Virus record (IMG/VR): IMGVR_UViG_3300017598_001205
Location: 1-50,302 of that record
Source: a virus
Direction: 5' to 3' (one strand)
Length of the DNA: 50,302 bases
Program-made: the position numbers and the translations under genes
In this document: positions 1 to 9,316 of the stretch, one piece after another
Layout: each line of letters opens with the position of its first letter
How positions within the stretch are numbered: the stretch's first letter is position 1
Notes under the pieces: model-generated
Seen by the model: the letters and a program-made list of their open reading frames with translations, nothing else
The model's database searches: none
What the model was told of the DNA's origin: nothing

Positions 1-392
1 TTAGCTTCGCCTAGAGCGTATTTGAGAAGTTTAATATCAGTTATTTTTTTCAACTCGACTCTAGCGGTTCTAACTGACATCTTAACTACCTCAGATACTT
101 CCATTTCTTTTTTAACGTGGGGAACTACCATCTCACTTGCTTGTTTATCTTTGATAGTTTTTTCTGCTTTTTCGTCTTTCTCAACACTATCTTTGTATAC
201 AATTTCCCAAGTGGTGGTATCTCTAAGTTTAACATTCCGAAGCCATTCAACAAAAGGTTCGCCTTCTTTTAAATCATGTTTTGGACCGTATTGCTCAAAT
301 AATTCGTCCAAAGGAATTTGATGGCCTGGACCAACTGATCTTTTCATTGCATGACGCCATGTCACGCCTTTGTTTTTTACATATCCGTTCAT
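1..392 (-). CDS. Hypothetical protein, 3' end cut by window edge
   Basis: An open frame starts at ATG 392-390 (after a purine-rich stretch with aggacaaggta) and runs off the left edge without a stop, giving about 130 residues. The product is charged (many Lys/Glu) and begins MNGYVKNKGVTWRHAM. No family is recognised. It follows the DUF1360 gene at short spacing and lies downstream of the capsid genes, so it may be a head or head-tail gene, but this rests on position only. The stop codon lies outside the window. Confidence 0.75.
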   Translation of the reverse strand, partial: MNGYVKNKGVTWRHAMKRSVGPGHQIPLDELFEQYGPKHDLKEGEPFVEWLRNVKLRDTTTWEIVYKDSVEKDEKAEKTIKDKQASEMVVPHVKKEMEVSEVVKMSVRTARVELKKITDIKLLKYALGEA

Positions 393-418
393 TTACCTTG
401 TCCTCACTTTCTTTATTT

Positions 419-763
419 CTATTCGTTTTCCTTGTCCAAACCTATATGGTTTGAATCAATTCTATCAATTACAAAATGTAAAATGTTTGATAATCTATGT
501 AACACTATGCCCATAAAAAACAACGCCAGTATCCGTGGCAGAAGATTATTTAGATATAAACACAGCAATATTATGCTGGACAGGCTCACCCACACTGACG
601 TGCAATAGGGACAATCTAATATATTATGTATAAATCTTAATACTTTGTTTTTACTTCCAAATAAATATGCCCTTAACGGTCTGAATATATCAGATTTCGT
701 CAAGATATTAGTTATAGCTTCAATTAAAATTATAGTACAAACAATTTCCAAAGCTAAAGACAT
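419..763 (-). CDS. DUF1360-like membrane protein
   Basis: The 114-residue product has several hydrophobic segments (about residues 1-20, 55-75 and 77-95) and the motif ILDCPYCTSVWVS, which matches the Cys-x-x-Cys signature I know from DUF1360 proteins of phages and spore formers. Function is unknown; it is probably an inner-membrane protein. I chose the ATG at 763 because ggagaagg lies just upstream; a longer frame reaches 817 but would overlap the terminator. The stop is TAG, followed one codon later by TAA. Confidence 0.75.
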   Translation of the reverse strand: MSLALEIVCTIILIEAITNILTKSDIFRPLRAYLFGSKNKVLRFIHNILDCPYCTSVWVSLSSIILLCLYLNNLLPRILALFFMGIVLHRLSNILHFVIDRIDSNHIGLDKENE

Positions 764-778
764 ATACCCTTCTCCTGT

Positions 779-815
779 AAAAAAGCGTGTCCCACCATAG
801 TTGGCGAGACACGCC
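779..815 (-). terminator. Rho-independent terminator after the major capsid gene
   Basis: On the minus strand a 7-bp stem GCGTGTC/GACACGC (808-814 with 785-791) is followed directly by six T residues (784-779). Part of the 16-base loop can also pair with flanking bases. It lies 24 nt past the capsid stop codon and upstream of the DUF1360 gene, so it probably ends or attenuates the structural transcript. Confidence 0.85.
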
Positions 816-838
816 AACAGTTCACTCTAAAATTCAGA

Positions 839-1909
839 TTATAATGATCTATCGATGATTCCCATACCGAGCATACGAGGATCAAGACATGCAAATCCAA
901 TTTCTTCCCAACCGAAGAATCCAGCTTTCTGGACTCTAAGTAGGGTAGGATCGTCATAAGCTTCATACTCTTTGCGGATAGGCATAACCAATGAATCATT
1001 AACACTAAGGTCAAAACCAATAACCTGGGTCTCGCCCAAAGTAGTTACGGTACCATCAGCGCCAGTAACATTAGGATTATCCAAAGTATATGAGTTATAT
1101 ACTTCTCCACCACCAGCAATAAACTTACCATATGCTGATGTACTTCCATTAATGTTATACAGACCAGTAGCACCTAGATGCTGTACCTCATGAAGGGTCA
1201 CATTCCAAATGCTTCCCATACCAGCAGCCTGAAAGATTTCTCTCCTAGTTACTGGATCAATATCGGTATCCGTCCATTCACGAATATCAGCAGCGTCTTC
1301 AGGTGAAACATACAGATCGGTAAGAGTTCGACCAATTCTCTTAAAACCAACAATCATCTTGTTGATAAGCTCTTTTGAAAGATACCCAGCACCGGTAGAT
1401 GCGGGATTAATTTCATAAATAGGAGCTGGACGTGATCCTAACAAACCCTTTCCAAAAAATCTCGAAGTAGCCGCAGGTAGAATAACCCTCCAACCACATT
1501 CTTCTTCGTAATCTGACATGGCTTTAGCAGCTTTTTCAGCAGCTCGAGCCGCAATATCAATTCTCGAATCCCTAGCATAAGTGAGTTTCCAGTCACCAGA
1601 CGCATCGATGGTAAACGTAGGAACATATACTTCTTCTCCTATACCCTCGATGAAGTTCTGAGCAACATAACCAAGACCCGGTAAAACCCATACAGGAATT
1701 TCAAAATCTTCAGCAACAGGATAACTTGCCTGTGCTCCCGGTCCTAGTCTTTCAACAGCAAATAGCTGTCTCATAATGGACTGTCTCTCTATAGCTTGAA
1801 GGATCGGAGTTGTTAGAGCAGCAGCGAAAGCTTTATATGCCATCAATCCTTCCGGAGTGTTGATAGCAGCTGTAGCCTTAAACAGATCTTGCATTTCTTT
1901 TCTATCCAT
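839..1909 (-). CDS. Major capsid protein
   Basis: The 356-residue protein lies directly after the scaffold and small head genes, the usual place of the major capsid gene. It is mixed alpha/beta, of typical HK97-fold length, with an acidic helix-rich N terminus (MDRKEMQDLFKATAAINTPEG) and the stretch EEVYVPTFTIDASGDWKLTY, which resembles major capsid proteins of some large siphoviruses and myoviruses. The start ATG follows GGAGG at good spacing. A terminator follows its stop. The call rests on synteny and overall resemblance; the exact capsid subfamily is not recognised. Confidence 0.8.
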   Translation of the reverse strand: MDRKEMQDLFKATAAINTPEGLMAYKAFAAALTTPILQAIERQSIMRQLFAVERLGPGAQASYPVAEDFEIPVWVLPGLGYVAQNFIEGIGEEVYVPTFTIDASGDWKLTYARDSRIDIAARAAEKAAKAMSDYEEECGWRVILPAATSRFFGKGLLGSRPAPIYEINPASTGAGYLSKELINKMIVGFKRIGRTLTDLYVSPEDAADIREWTDTDIDPVTRREIFQAAGMGSIWNVTLHEVQHLGATGLYNINGSTSAYGKFIAGGGEVYNSYTLDNPNVTGADGTVTTLGETQVIGFDLSVNDSLVMPIRKEYEAYDDPTLLRVQKAGFFGWEEIGFACLDPRMLGMGIIDRSL

Positions 1910-1986
1910 AACCTAACATTCCTCCCTCAAGTAGTTTTGGATGCACTAAACGTGCTTTAATCCATACTTCTCTTCCTTGATTTATT

Positions 1987-2592
1987 TTAATAAAGTAATT
2001 TTATCCTGATAGGATAAAGCGTGGTATTATTCTGATTAGCTATAACCTGAGCAGCACTAGCGCCTTTAAGTACAATAGCAACCTTAGCATTCAACAACTC
2101 ACCGCTATTACCGTCCGCAAGAGTATTCATAGATGCGGCTTGACCAGTAAGCTCAGAAATACTAGTTTTACGTATTCCAAGTTCAGCACCACCAGCTAAA
2201 GCCAGGCTATTATTCCAATAATGAATAGTATCCCAAATACCTAAGTGAGCAACACCTACAGGAGCAGGTTTCGAACCATTAATAACACCATTAGCAGTAT
2301 AACTAGGCTGTGCAATGACGTCTGAAGATCCGAGATCTCCAGGAAGCACCATTCCAGCTGGATGAATACTATGGTAGCCGGCCTTAACTTTCTGCATCAA
2401 GAAACCAAAACATTCATAAGCCTCATCGGCACCATAAATTCTAACAGTACCATCAGCCAAAGTAGTGTCAAGATAGCAAGCCGAACCTGCATAAGCTAAA
2501 ACACCACCAGCACCAGCAACAGCAGCTGCGCCTGAACTTGTTGCAAACTGACAAAATTGATTTTCTACAACAGGATGTCTAGGAATAAACAT
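1987..2592 (-). CDS. Probable capsid decoration or accessory head protein
   Basis: The 201-residue protein is rich in Ala, Gly and Ser, with no signal peptide or membrane segment. It is encoded between the scaffold and the major capsid genes. The composition and predicted beta-rich sequence (for example AAAVAGAGGVLAYAGSACYL) suit a head decoration or stabilising protein. No named family is recognised, so the role is inferred from position. A strong ribosome-binding site (aaggagggaa) supports the start. Confidence 0.6.
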   Translation of the reverse strand: MFIPRHPVVENQFCQFATSSGAAAVAGAGGVLAYAGSACYLDTTLADGTVRIYGADEAYECFGFLMQKVKAGYHSIHPAGMVLPGDLGSSDVIAQPSYTANGVINGSKPAPVGVAHLGIWDTIHYWNNSLALAGGAELGIRKTSISELTGQAASMNTLADGNSGELLNAKVAIVLKGASAAQVIANQNNTTLYPIRIKLLY

Positions 2593-2625
2593 AATTACCT
2601 TCCCTCCTTACAATATTTTCAACGA

Positions 2626-3435
2626 TTACTCGCTCTTTTCCTCTTTCTCATACTTCTTAGCCATCGCTTTTCCTAGGTCTTTATACTTATTAAGCATATC
2701 TTTACCAGGAGCGACTTCCATATTGAGTAGAGCGGCCATAGCTTTCATCGGCTCTATCGGATCTTCAGAATCGGCAGCAGCCTCTTCCTCGTCCTCTAAC
2801 TCAGCTTCAGTTTCTTCCTCAGAAGCAGTTTCCTCTTCTTCGGTTTCCTCTTCAGAAGTTTCCTCTTCAGAAGCGGTTTCTTCCTCTTCAGTTTCTTCTT
2901 CAGCTGTTTCTTCTTCAGAAGACGCTTCCAGCTCAGCAATAACAGATTTACGTAGTTCAACGCGTTCTGCCTTGTAAGCTTCAAAATTCTCGTCTTCCAT
3001 CTCGCGAATCTTAGCAACCTGATCTTCTACAGCTTTCTCATCAGTAGCGGCCACGCCTTCGCTCTTGAGTTCTTCGAATCGAGCTTGTGCAAGCTGATCC
3101 TTTTTCATGTCCTCAAGTTCTTTTTCAGCCGTTTCCGCTCTTGTGGTCAATTCTTCCTTCTCAGCTTCAAAATCAGAGGTCGCTTTCTCAAGATTCTTTT
3201 CAAAATCTTTATTAGCAGTAGAAAGTTCAGAAACAGTTTCTTCAAGCTCTTCCAGCTTTGATACAGACGCACTAAGTTCTTCATCTTTTGCCTCCAAAGA
3301 TGCGACCAGCTCGTTTATTTTCTCAGCGGATTTATTAAGAGCTTCCTCAGTCTGTTTCCTCATAGCAACTTCTTCCTTCTGCTTAAAGATATTGTCAACT
3401 TCTGCACGAATATCTTGAGTAAGTTTATCAGACAT
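2626..3435 (-). CDS. Capsid scaffolding (prohead core) protein
   Basis: The 269-residue protein is almost entirely charged helix. A long coiled coil (about residues 5-165, Lys/Glu-rich heptads) is followed by a very acidic Glu/Thr/Ser repeat (about 170-225) and a short basic C terminus. This composition is typical of phage scaffolds that are degraded by the prohead protease. Position supports this, with the protease gene two genes upstream in transcription and the capsid gene two downstream. The Glu-rich stretch is encoded by a low-complexity GAA/GAG tract and creates a long antisense frame that is not a gene. Confidence 0.85.
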   Translation of the reverse strand: MSDKLTQDIRAEVDNIFKQKEEVAMRKQTEEALNKSAEKINELVASLEAKDEELSASVSKLEELEETVSELSTANKDFEKNLEKATSDFEAEKEELTTRAETAEKELEDMKKDQLAQARFEELKSEGVAATDEKAVEDQVAKIREMEDENFEAYKAERVELRKSVIAELEASSEEETAEEETEEEETASEEETSEEETEEEETASEEETEAELEDEEEAAADSEDPIEPMKAMAALLNMEVAPGKDMLNKYKDLGKAMAKKYEKEEKSE

Positions 3436-3541
3436 AAACTAAACCTCCCTATAATAATTTTTCAACATTTAAAAATTAATGACCAACCCCGTATTAGTAA
3501 TTGGAATGTCCCATTTCCTTGACCTAATTCGTATTAATGAA

Positions 3542-3955
3542 TTAATTACTATATGATCTTTTCCAAATCTGGTTACTGTGAGTACTTAAAAAATCGTAAC
3601 CAACGCCCAACATAATCATAACGTCAAAAGCTAAATCTGTAGTATTACTATTAACTGTAAGTGATACCTTATTTGTACCGGTATCTTTGCTAACATAATA
3701 CTCCTTAGCAGCGCTATCAGCATTAGTAGGCGTAACTACAACTATACCTTCAGACACTTTATGATCATTGAACGAAACACCGCTGGATATTACCACATCG
3801 GTAACACCGGATGCCAACGTAACATCAGTACCCCACATGAAAGGGAGTCTACGTCCGTTGCCTAAATTACGGTACAATACGGCTTCACCGTCAGCAGCAT
3901 TCACCCTAACAACTTTGGGCACACTCTTTGTTTTTCCAACTTGTGCTTGTGGCAT
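3542..3955 (-). CDS. Hypothetical head-region protein
   Basis: The 137-residue protein lies between protease and scaffold. It appears all-beta, with alternating hydrophobic strands from residue 15 on and few charges, and begins MPQAQVGKTKSVPKVVRVNA. This is compatible with a small decoration or head-completion protein, but no family is recognised. The start follows aggaggaaat. About 106 nt without a gene separate it from the scaffold gene, with no clear promoter or terminator. Confidence 0.6.
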   Translation of the reverse strand: MPQAQVGKTKSVPKVVRVNAADGEAVLYRNLGNGRRLPFMWGTDVTLASGVTDVVISSGVSFNDHKVSEGIVVVTPTNADSAAKEYYVSKDTGTNKVSLTVNSNTTDLAFDVMIMLGVGYDFLSTHSNQIWKRSYSN

Positions 3956-3981
3956 GAGCGATTTCCTCCTATTTTAAATTT

Positions 3982-5070
3982 TTAAATCCCTAACAAGCTT
4001 TTCAATTGGGCCAAAAGACTGCCTCTTTTGTCTTTAGCTTTCATATCATCTAACTTGCGTTGGGTATAATTCCCAGTAACTTCTATTACTTGATGTCTAA
4101 TACACTCTGGATGATCAGCACCTCTGGAAGGAGACGTACATCCAGTGTCATAAAGAGTACACCAATCTTCATGTAAAACTTTAGTATCTGGTCCTTCAAA
4201 AGTGGCATCTATAACACGTCTTTTATAGCTTACACAAATGCCAGGACTAGTTTGCGTGCGTATATCGTAACTATCAGGCCCACCTGGTACAGCTGCCGGA
4301 GATGTTACAATCGATTCAGCTATTTCCTTTTCAATGGGTTCTATTTCCACAACTATTTCCCCCTCTTCCAGTTCTCTTTTCTTAGCTGTTTCCAGAATTA
4401 CTGATCTAGGATTGGCAGGATTTTTAACCAATCCACATCCCGAAAACAATAAATTTCTTAAAACCCTGGCAATCTCTCCCTTTGCTATTTCCTTTCCCCT
4501 TCTTAGAATTCGCGCTACACGCCCTAATACATTATCTGATGCCAGCCCTAAGGCTTCAGCTTCCTTTTTCGACAATATAAGATCCCCTATTTTCACATCA
4601 TAATCTTGAAAATAGGTTTCCATAGATAGTTTCCATTTGTTATCTTTAACTTCTTTGGCAAGTTCTGGAAATCTGCTTTTATATATAATACCTGCAATCA
4701 TAACATCTATATCCATTTTTTCTAGTTCGACTTGTTTCATGTCTTGCAGAGTAGCAATATCAAGTTTATTTCCATGGCGGTCTACAAAAGCACTTGAATA
4801 TATATGCCCAATAATTTGGGTTTCATCATGCTCAATGTCTAGCGCCTTGTTATTAATAGTAGTATGTGATTTGACAAGTTCGGAGGGTAGGAAAAACGCC
4901 TTATTCAAATTCTCCCCTGAAGATACAAAAATACCAGAAAAGAATAGCATATCCGGGGTTTTGTTTTCTGGAAACGGTACTACTGAGGCAACTTCCTGTT
5001 TGAGCTCCTCCGTGCCCTCAAAAAGTTCGATTTCCGCCTCTAGCGTAACCGAGTTATATTTATTTTTCAC
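3982..5070 (-). CDS. Prohead maturation protease, Cys-rich C-terminal tail
   Basis: The 362-residue protein resembles XkdF/S78-type prohead proteases. The N-terminal half contains DIEHDETQIIGHIYSSAF, with the candidate catalytic His, and KLSMETYF, with the candidate Ser, at the usual separation. It probably cleaves scaffold and capsid N termini inside the prohead. The start codon is GTG after ggggagg. The C-terminal 100 residues are unusual: they carry four Cys (GICVSY, DWCTLYDTGC, PECIRHQ) and may bind a metal or form a separate small domain. It lies immediately after the portal gene, as expected. Confidence 0.82.
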   Translation of the reverse strand: MKNKYNSVTLEAEIELFEGTEELKQEVASVVPFPENKTPDMLFFSGIFVSSGENLNKAFFLPSELVKSHTTINNKALDIEHDETQIIGHIYSSAFVDRHGNKLDIATLQDMKQVELEKMDIDVMIAGIIYKSRFPELAKEVKDNKWKLSMETYFQDYDVKIGDLILSKKEAEALGLASDNVLGRVARILRRGKEIAKGEIARVLRNLLFSGCGLVKNPANPRSVILETAKKRELEEGEIVVEIEPIEKEIAESIVTSPAAVPGGPDSYDIRTQTSPGICVSYKRRVIDATFEGPDTKVLHEDWCTLYDTGCTSPSRGADHPECIRHQVIEVTGNYTQRKLDDMKAKDKRGSLLAQLKSLLGI

Positions 5071-5155
5071 AACAAGTCCTCCCCTATTAAAAATAATAGT
5101 CCTCTATAATATAATACGGTTAGTTAAATACATGCCACTACTCGGAATTGGCATT

Positions 5156-7087
5156 TCATAGTTCTTTCAAAAATCCTTCTAAAAATGCTTTAAATTGTTC
5201 TTCATCCATAATTTCCGCAGCATTGGCAATTAAAGTTTTTATATTTATATCAGCAGCTTGTGGACTTCCGCTTGGCTGATTACTTGGAGCTTGGTTAGGT
5301 ACTTTAGTTTTCTTTTTAGTATTTGTATTAGGTTGCTTTTTCTTTGGTACCTGCCCCTTTGGGCGTCCATTAGATGGCGTGCCTGTCGGCGCTTTCTGAG
5401 TTGGTTGGGTTTTTGACTGCTGAAACGGACTACCTAATATGCCTAAAACACCCTTCAAAACATCTGGCAGCTCGTCTTCCATATTACTATGTTCGTTATT
5501 ATAATCAAATCCAAGCTGCTCAAGAGCAGTTTCATATGAGAGCATTCGTCTGTCAACCAGTTGAGAAATAGTGCTCATGTACAATATAATATCACGTAGA
5601 ACTGTATTATCCCATCTAACTTTAGGAAATCTATCAAAACCCATAGCTTCCGCTATCTGCCTGTATTCATTATAAATCCACCTTTCTACCTGCCTTCTAG
5701 CATAATTTACCTCTTCAATAACGGTCTTAACAATAAGACCTGCTTCCGCTTGCTGGACGTTTGTCGCACCATCCACTAACGCCCTAGTAAAAGCAAGACC
5801 ACCGCTAATATCTTCGTTTACCTGGGCATATTTATCTTGACCTAAAACAGCTTCAATTTCTGGCGACACTATTTTTTCTACCTGTAAAGTATGGTTCCAA
5901 ACTACGTCAAAAGATTTTGAAGTAGTATTAAATAGTTGAGCAACTGTTTCCAGTTGTGACTGATCAGTTACAGGGTAATCATCGTTTCCTACTGTTACCT
6001 TCAAAATATAATTACTAATACCATCAAGAGTACTCAAATCAGCTTCACGTAGTGAGTTTTTGTACTCTATAGCATCAAAAACTTTAACGCCTCGGGGTTT
6101 TGGATAACGCTCATAAGGTTGTTTTCTATAATCTATATCGCCCACAAATAACGGGTCAAGAACAACCCCGCCGCCTTCTTCAACAGATTTTTTGAAATCT
6201 GAAGGCAAAAGTTTAAGCACCATTTTTTCATCGTCTGTCAATTCATTTAAAGGTTTTTTTATCAGTTTTTTAAGCTCGTCTGAAGGCTTTAATGTAACTT
6301 TAGTTTTGTCAAATAACAAACTGCCTTCTATTTCTATTAACAGTGGGTTCAGAATTGTGTAAGCTATCGGCATAAATCCTTTGGACCACACTCTTTTTTT
6401 AGCTGCCAATTCTTCCTTCAATGCCTTCTCAGACTTTTTACGACCGTCGAGCTTACTCAATTTTTCATCAAGTTTCTGTAGCCTCTTCTCGTGTATACGA
6501 GCAGCTCTTTCAGTAATTTCTTTAAGATCACCTCTAGCTTTCTTCATGCCTGGTATAGATGATAAATAACTCACGCCCGGTTCATATTTGCCTATTATTT
6601 TATAAGTTCTGACCATACCAACACGGAAAAAATCAAAGAATATCCAATCGATAATTTGTTTGAAATTCACATCAAAATTCCAAGTATCGTAAAAAGCTTT
6701 AATTTTGTCGTCATCTAAATCATTCTCAAATCCTTTTGCTGCAAAGTTTGTTAAAATATCTATATGAGAACCATAATAATCAGCCTCATAATAATACTTC
6801 ATAGATCTCTTAAATATTTCATGAGGATCTTCTTCTGAAACCGACTTTTTAATTAAGTCTAATACAGAACGATCTATAACATCACGCCTTAAAGTAGAAG
6901 CAAATTCAGCAGCTCCATGTAAATTAACAGCTTTTTCCGGCGGCAGTGTTGCCAAAACTTTATCGGTGGGGTTGACAAAGAAGGTAGATTTTCCGCTCTT
7001 TTCATCCACTTCAATTTTTTGTATACCCACATCTGGGTATTGTTCTTTTAGATCGGCTGTAACTTTTTGTAATTTTTCAGAATCCAT
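5156..7087 (-). CDS. Portal protein
   Basis: The 643-residue protein is encoded between terminase and protease, the standard portal position, and has portal-like length. The middle is helix-rich with Trp/Tyr-containing segments such as RQVERWIYNEYRQIAEAMGF. The last 110 residues are a Pro/Gln/Lys/Thr-rich flexible tail (QSKTQPTQKAPTGTPSNGRP and onward) ending in a short acidic helix. The portal dodecamer would form the DNA entry channel and dock the terminase. The ATG follows aaggag. The stop is TGA. Confidence 0.85.
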   Translation of the reverse strand: MDSEKLQKVTADLKEQYPDVGIQKIEVDEKSGKSTFFVNPTDKVLATLPPEKAVNLHGAAEFASTLRRDVIDRSVLDLIKKSVSEEDPHEIFKRSMKYYYEADYYGSHIDILTNFAAKGFENDLDDDKIKAFYDTWNFDVNFKQIIDWIFFDFFRVGMVRTYKIIGKYEPGVSYLSSIPGMKKARGDLKEITERAARIHEKRLQKLDEKLSKLDGRKKSEKALKEELAAKKRVWSKGFMPIAYTILNPLLIEIEGSLLFDKTKVTLKPSDELKKLIKKPLNELTDDEKMVLKLLPSDFKKSVEEGGGVVLDPLFVGDIDYRKQPYERYPKPRGVKVFDAIEYKNSLREADLSTLDGISNYILKVTVGNDDYPVTDQSQLETVAQLFNTTSKSFDVVWNHTLQVEKIVSPEIEAVLGQDKYAQVNEDISGGLAFTRALVDGATNVQQAEAGLIVKTVIEEVNYARRQVERWIYNEYRQIAEAMGFDRFPKVRWDNTVLRDIILYMSTISQLVDRRMLSYETALEQLGFDYNNEHSNMEDELPDVLKGVLGILGSPFQQSKTQPTQKAPTGTPSNGRPKGQVPKKKQPNTNTKKKTKVPNQAPSNQPSGSPQAADINIKTLIANAAEIMDEEQFKAFLEGFLKEL

Positions 7088-7098
7088 ACAAATACTCC

Positions 7099-7548
7099 TT
7101 ATGTTTTGTCTATAGCATTATGGTTGCCATTGCCGTTCTTTTTCCATACATCTGCAACAGAAAATGCCCCTTTCAAAGCCATAATAATTCCTAGTATAGA
7201 AGCAAACTGTATATTAGTTATTAAAGCCAGTTTTAACAAAATAGTTATTAAAGCTATAATCCATATTTTAACACTAATCATTTGGGCAAATAATTTTTGC
7301 AGATAAAGATCCCAATAACGGTTCTTACATATAAAATACCCTTCACCGTTCTTCTTGGCTTTCAATTGGGCTTCCATCTCTTTGATGAATTCCTCATCAA
7401 TTTCATCGGCAAATTCATCTATCTTCAAATGTATGCGCCCTACCATATCTTTTACAGTAGTAATATTTAGATCATCATTACGAGATTCGGGCGCTTCTAC
7501 AGGTTCTTCCGCTATCGGTAATTTTGGGGGCAGTGCGTCTGGTCCCAT
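7099..7548 (-). CDS. Membrane protein between terminase and portal
   Basis: The 149-residue protein has a soluble acidic N-terminal half (MGPDALPPKLPIAEEPVEAP, then a helix DEFADEIDEEFIKEMEAQLK). Two hydrophobic segments follow at about residues 90-112 and 115-132, and the C terminus is short and basic. It could be a holin-like or injection-related membrane protein; the sequence alone does not decide. It is tightly spaced (11 nt) upstream of the portal gene. Confidence 0.7.
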   Translation of the reverse strand: MGPDALPPKLPIAEEPVEAPESRNDDLNITTVKDMVGRIHLKIDEFADEIDEEFIKEMEAQLKAKKNGEGYFICKNRYWDLYLQKLFAQMISVKIWIIALITILLKLALITNIQFASILGIIMALKGAFSVADVWKKNGNGNHNAIDKT

Positions 7549-7602
7549 GTCAAATCTCCTAATATAGTATAGAGGACATGCCTCTACTAAATTATGGTTA
7601 GA

Positions 7603-9315
7603 TTATTTTCTTTTAGTCAAAACAGCAGCTTTTAGATAATCCTTATCAGAACTGCCTGGCACAGCAGTTGCAAATCTGGCTCCTTCTTTGTGAGGTCTTA
7701 TCATACCCTGGGCAGCTAAAACCACATCTTCTTCAATTAATTCTCTATTCATTTCCCTAACGCCCCAAGCAGCTAATACCAAAGCTGAATACAAGTCTTT
7801 ATTTTGCCCTTTCTTAGGTGTGTCAAAATGACGTACTCCACGAGCAGTTTGTGTAACAATTATGTTTAATAGTTGTGATTTCAATACCCTAACTTCTTCG
7901 TACAGTTTTTCTGCGATCGGATCAGATGAAAGAGGTATTTTTGGAAATCTAAGATCTTTGTGTTCAAACATAGCTAGAGTGTCAAAGTTGGCATCGTTTA
8001 TCCAAGATGTACTTGGATTGATTAGTTGAAGAATACGTTTGCCTGGTTTGCCCAACGTAGTCTCGTCGTCCATATCTAAAATAGGTTCGTGATTATTATA
8101 ACCTTCTTGTAATAAATCTCTAATAGGTTTACCACCGCCTTGAGAATCCATAAATATGCGAACAACCTTGAATACATCAGTAAGTCTTTGAAATTCCATA
8201 ACCATTTCTTGAGTAGTCTTCTTCTTCAACTCGCTAACATACACTATTTTGTGAGGATCTCCTATTTCTATTACAATTACACCGCAAGACGCTTTGCCGC
8301 CCTGGTTTGGGTCTATACCTAAAACATATTCTTTTCCTTTTTCTCCCATAAGTTTTATACTAAATGTGCTGTCCATAGTACAAGCTTCAAGCATCGACGC
8401 CTTAAAAAATCCATCACTATCAGAAACCATAACAGCTTCATATTCCATGGTAAATTCAATACTTGACATAGTACGACGCGCTTCCTTAATATTCTCCACA
8501 TCCAGAAACGCTTTGGGCAGTAATTGGTAGGGCACTTGGTGTACAGCGTACTTAGTTTTTTCTCCCTCTTCTTTCATAGCTCTCCAATAAGATTTCATTC
8601 TACTCCACATATGATTAAATTTGAAATAACCAGATGAGGTCATTATCATCTTATTAGCTGTTTCATCTGCGAAATCATCTTCAGTAGCTAAACCCTGATC
8701 TATCAATTCTTGCTGGCGCTGGCGCTCACGTACACGCTGCATGGGCTCAAGTGATACAGCACCCATAGGCCGGACTACCAAATCAATAATATCTGGCGGC
8801 ATTTGAGCTAACTCATCTATTTGGATCAAATAAAAACGGGACCCACGAATTTTAGCACCGTCAACGCCTACTGGCAATGCTTCAATGAAGCTCCCGTTAG
8901 AATAATCTGTACCTTTAAATTTAAGAAAACAAGTATCCGATCCTCGTGTAGGCTTCTTTGCAGTGGCTTCTCTCAATATTGGGGCTCTCTGATAGATTTT
9001 CTCAACTTCCGAAAAAATCATCTTAGACTGACGAAAAGACGGTGCAATGAGACCTACCCTATACCCAGGGTATAAAAGTGCATGCAGCGCAGCGTTAACC
9101 CCCAATAAGAACGTTTTACCACCACCTCTACCCATAACAGTGATGTCAAAACTCTTAAACCACATATCACGTAAAATAACTCTTTGGATGGGGGCTAAAT
9201 CTACATTCAAAAGATCATACGCAGCCATTACAGGATCGCTTCTATAATACTTGATCATAGAAGAACCTTGCTCCATAATGAGCTCTAGATTGTCATAAAG
9301 GTCTATATTAGCCAA
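7603..9315 (-). CDS. Terminase large subunit (packaging ATPase/nuclease)
   Basis: The 570-residue protein has an N-terminal ATPase with Walker A MGRGGGKT (61-68), Walker B FYLIQIDE (161-168) and a coupling SS motif near 227. The C-terminal RNase H-fold nuclease has Asp at VLGIDP (335), RIFMD (390) and GQNKDLYSA (507). It pumps DNA into the prohead through the portal and cuts the concatemer. The start codon appears to be TTG at 9315, just after GAGGAG in the tail of the preceding gene. Length and motif order are normal for the family. Confidence 0.95.
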   Translation of the reverse strand: MANIDLYDNLELIMEQGSSMIKYYRSDPVMAAYDLLNVDLAPIQRVILRDMWFKSFDITVMGRGGGKTFLLGVNAALHALLYPGYRVGLIAPSFRQSKMIFSEVEKIYQRAPILREATAKKPTRGSDTCFLKFKGTDYSNGSFIEALPVGVDGAKIRGSRFYLIQIDELAQMPPDIIDLVVRPMGAVSLEPMQRVRERQRQQELIDQGLATEDDFADETANKMIMTSSGYFKFNHMWSRMKSYWRAMKEEGEKTKYAVHQVPYQLLPKAFLDVENIKEARRTMSSIEFTMEYEAVMVSDSDGFFKASMLEACTMDSTFSIKLMGEKGKEYVLGIDPNQGGKASCGVIVIEIGDPHKIVYVSELKKKTTQEMVMEFQRLTDVFKVVRIFMDSQGGGKPIRDLLQEGYNNHEPILDMDDETTLGKPGKRILQLINPSTSWINDANFDTLAMFEHKDLRFPKIPLSSDPIAEKLYEEVRVLKSQLLNIIVTQTARGVRHFDTPKKGQNKDLYSALVLAAWGVREMNRELIEEDVVLAAQGMIRPHKEGARFATAVPGSSDKDYLKAAVLTKRK

Positions 9316-9316
9316 C

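Noticed and set aside
2723-2977. Plus-strand Ser/Ala-rich frame opposite the scaffold gene
   Set aside because: It is the antisense of the GAA/GAG-rich acidic tract of the scaffold gene, with no ribosome-binding site; all real genes are on the minus strand.
5090-5125. TATAAT-like sequence on the plus strand between portal and protease genes
   Set aside because: No plus-strand gene follows it and it lacks the conserved phage -35 element; AT-rich intergenic DNA gives such matches by chance.
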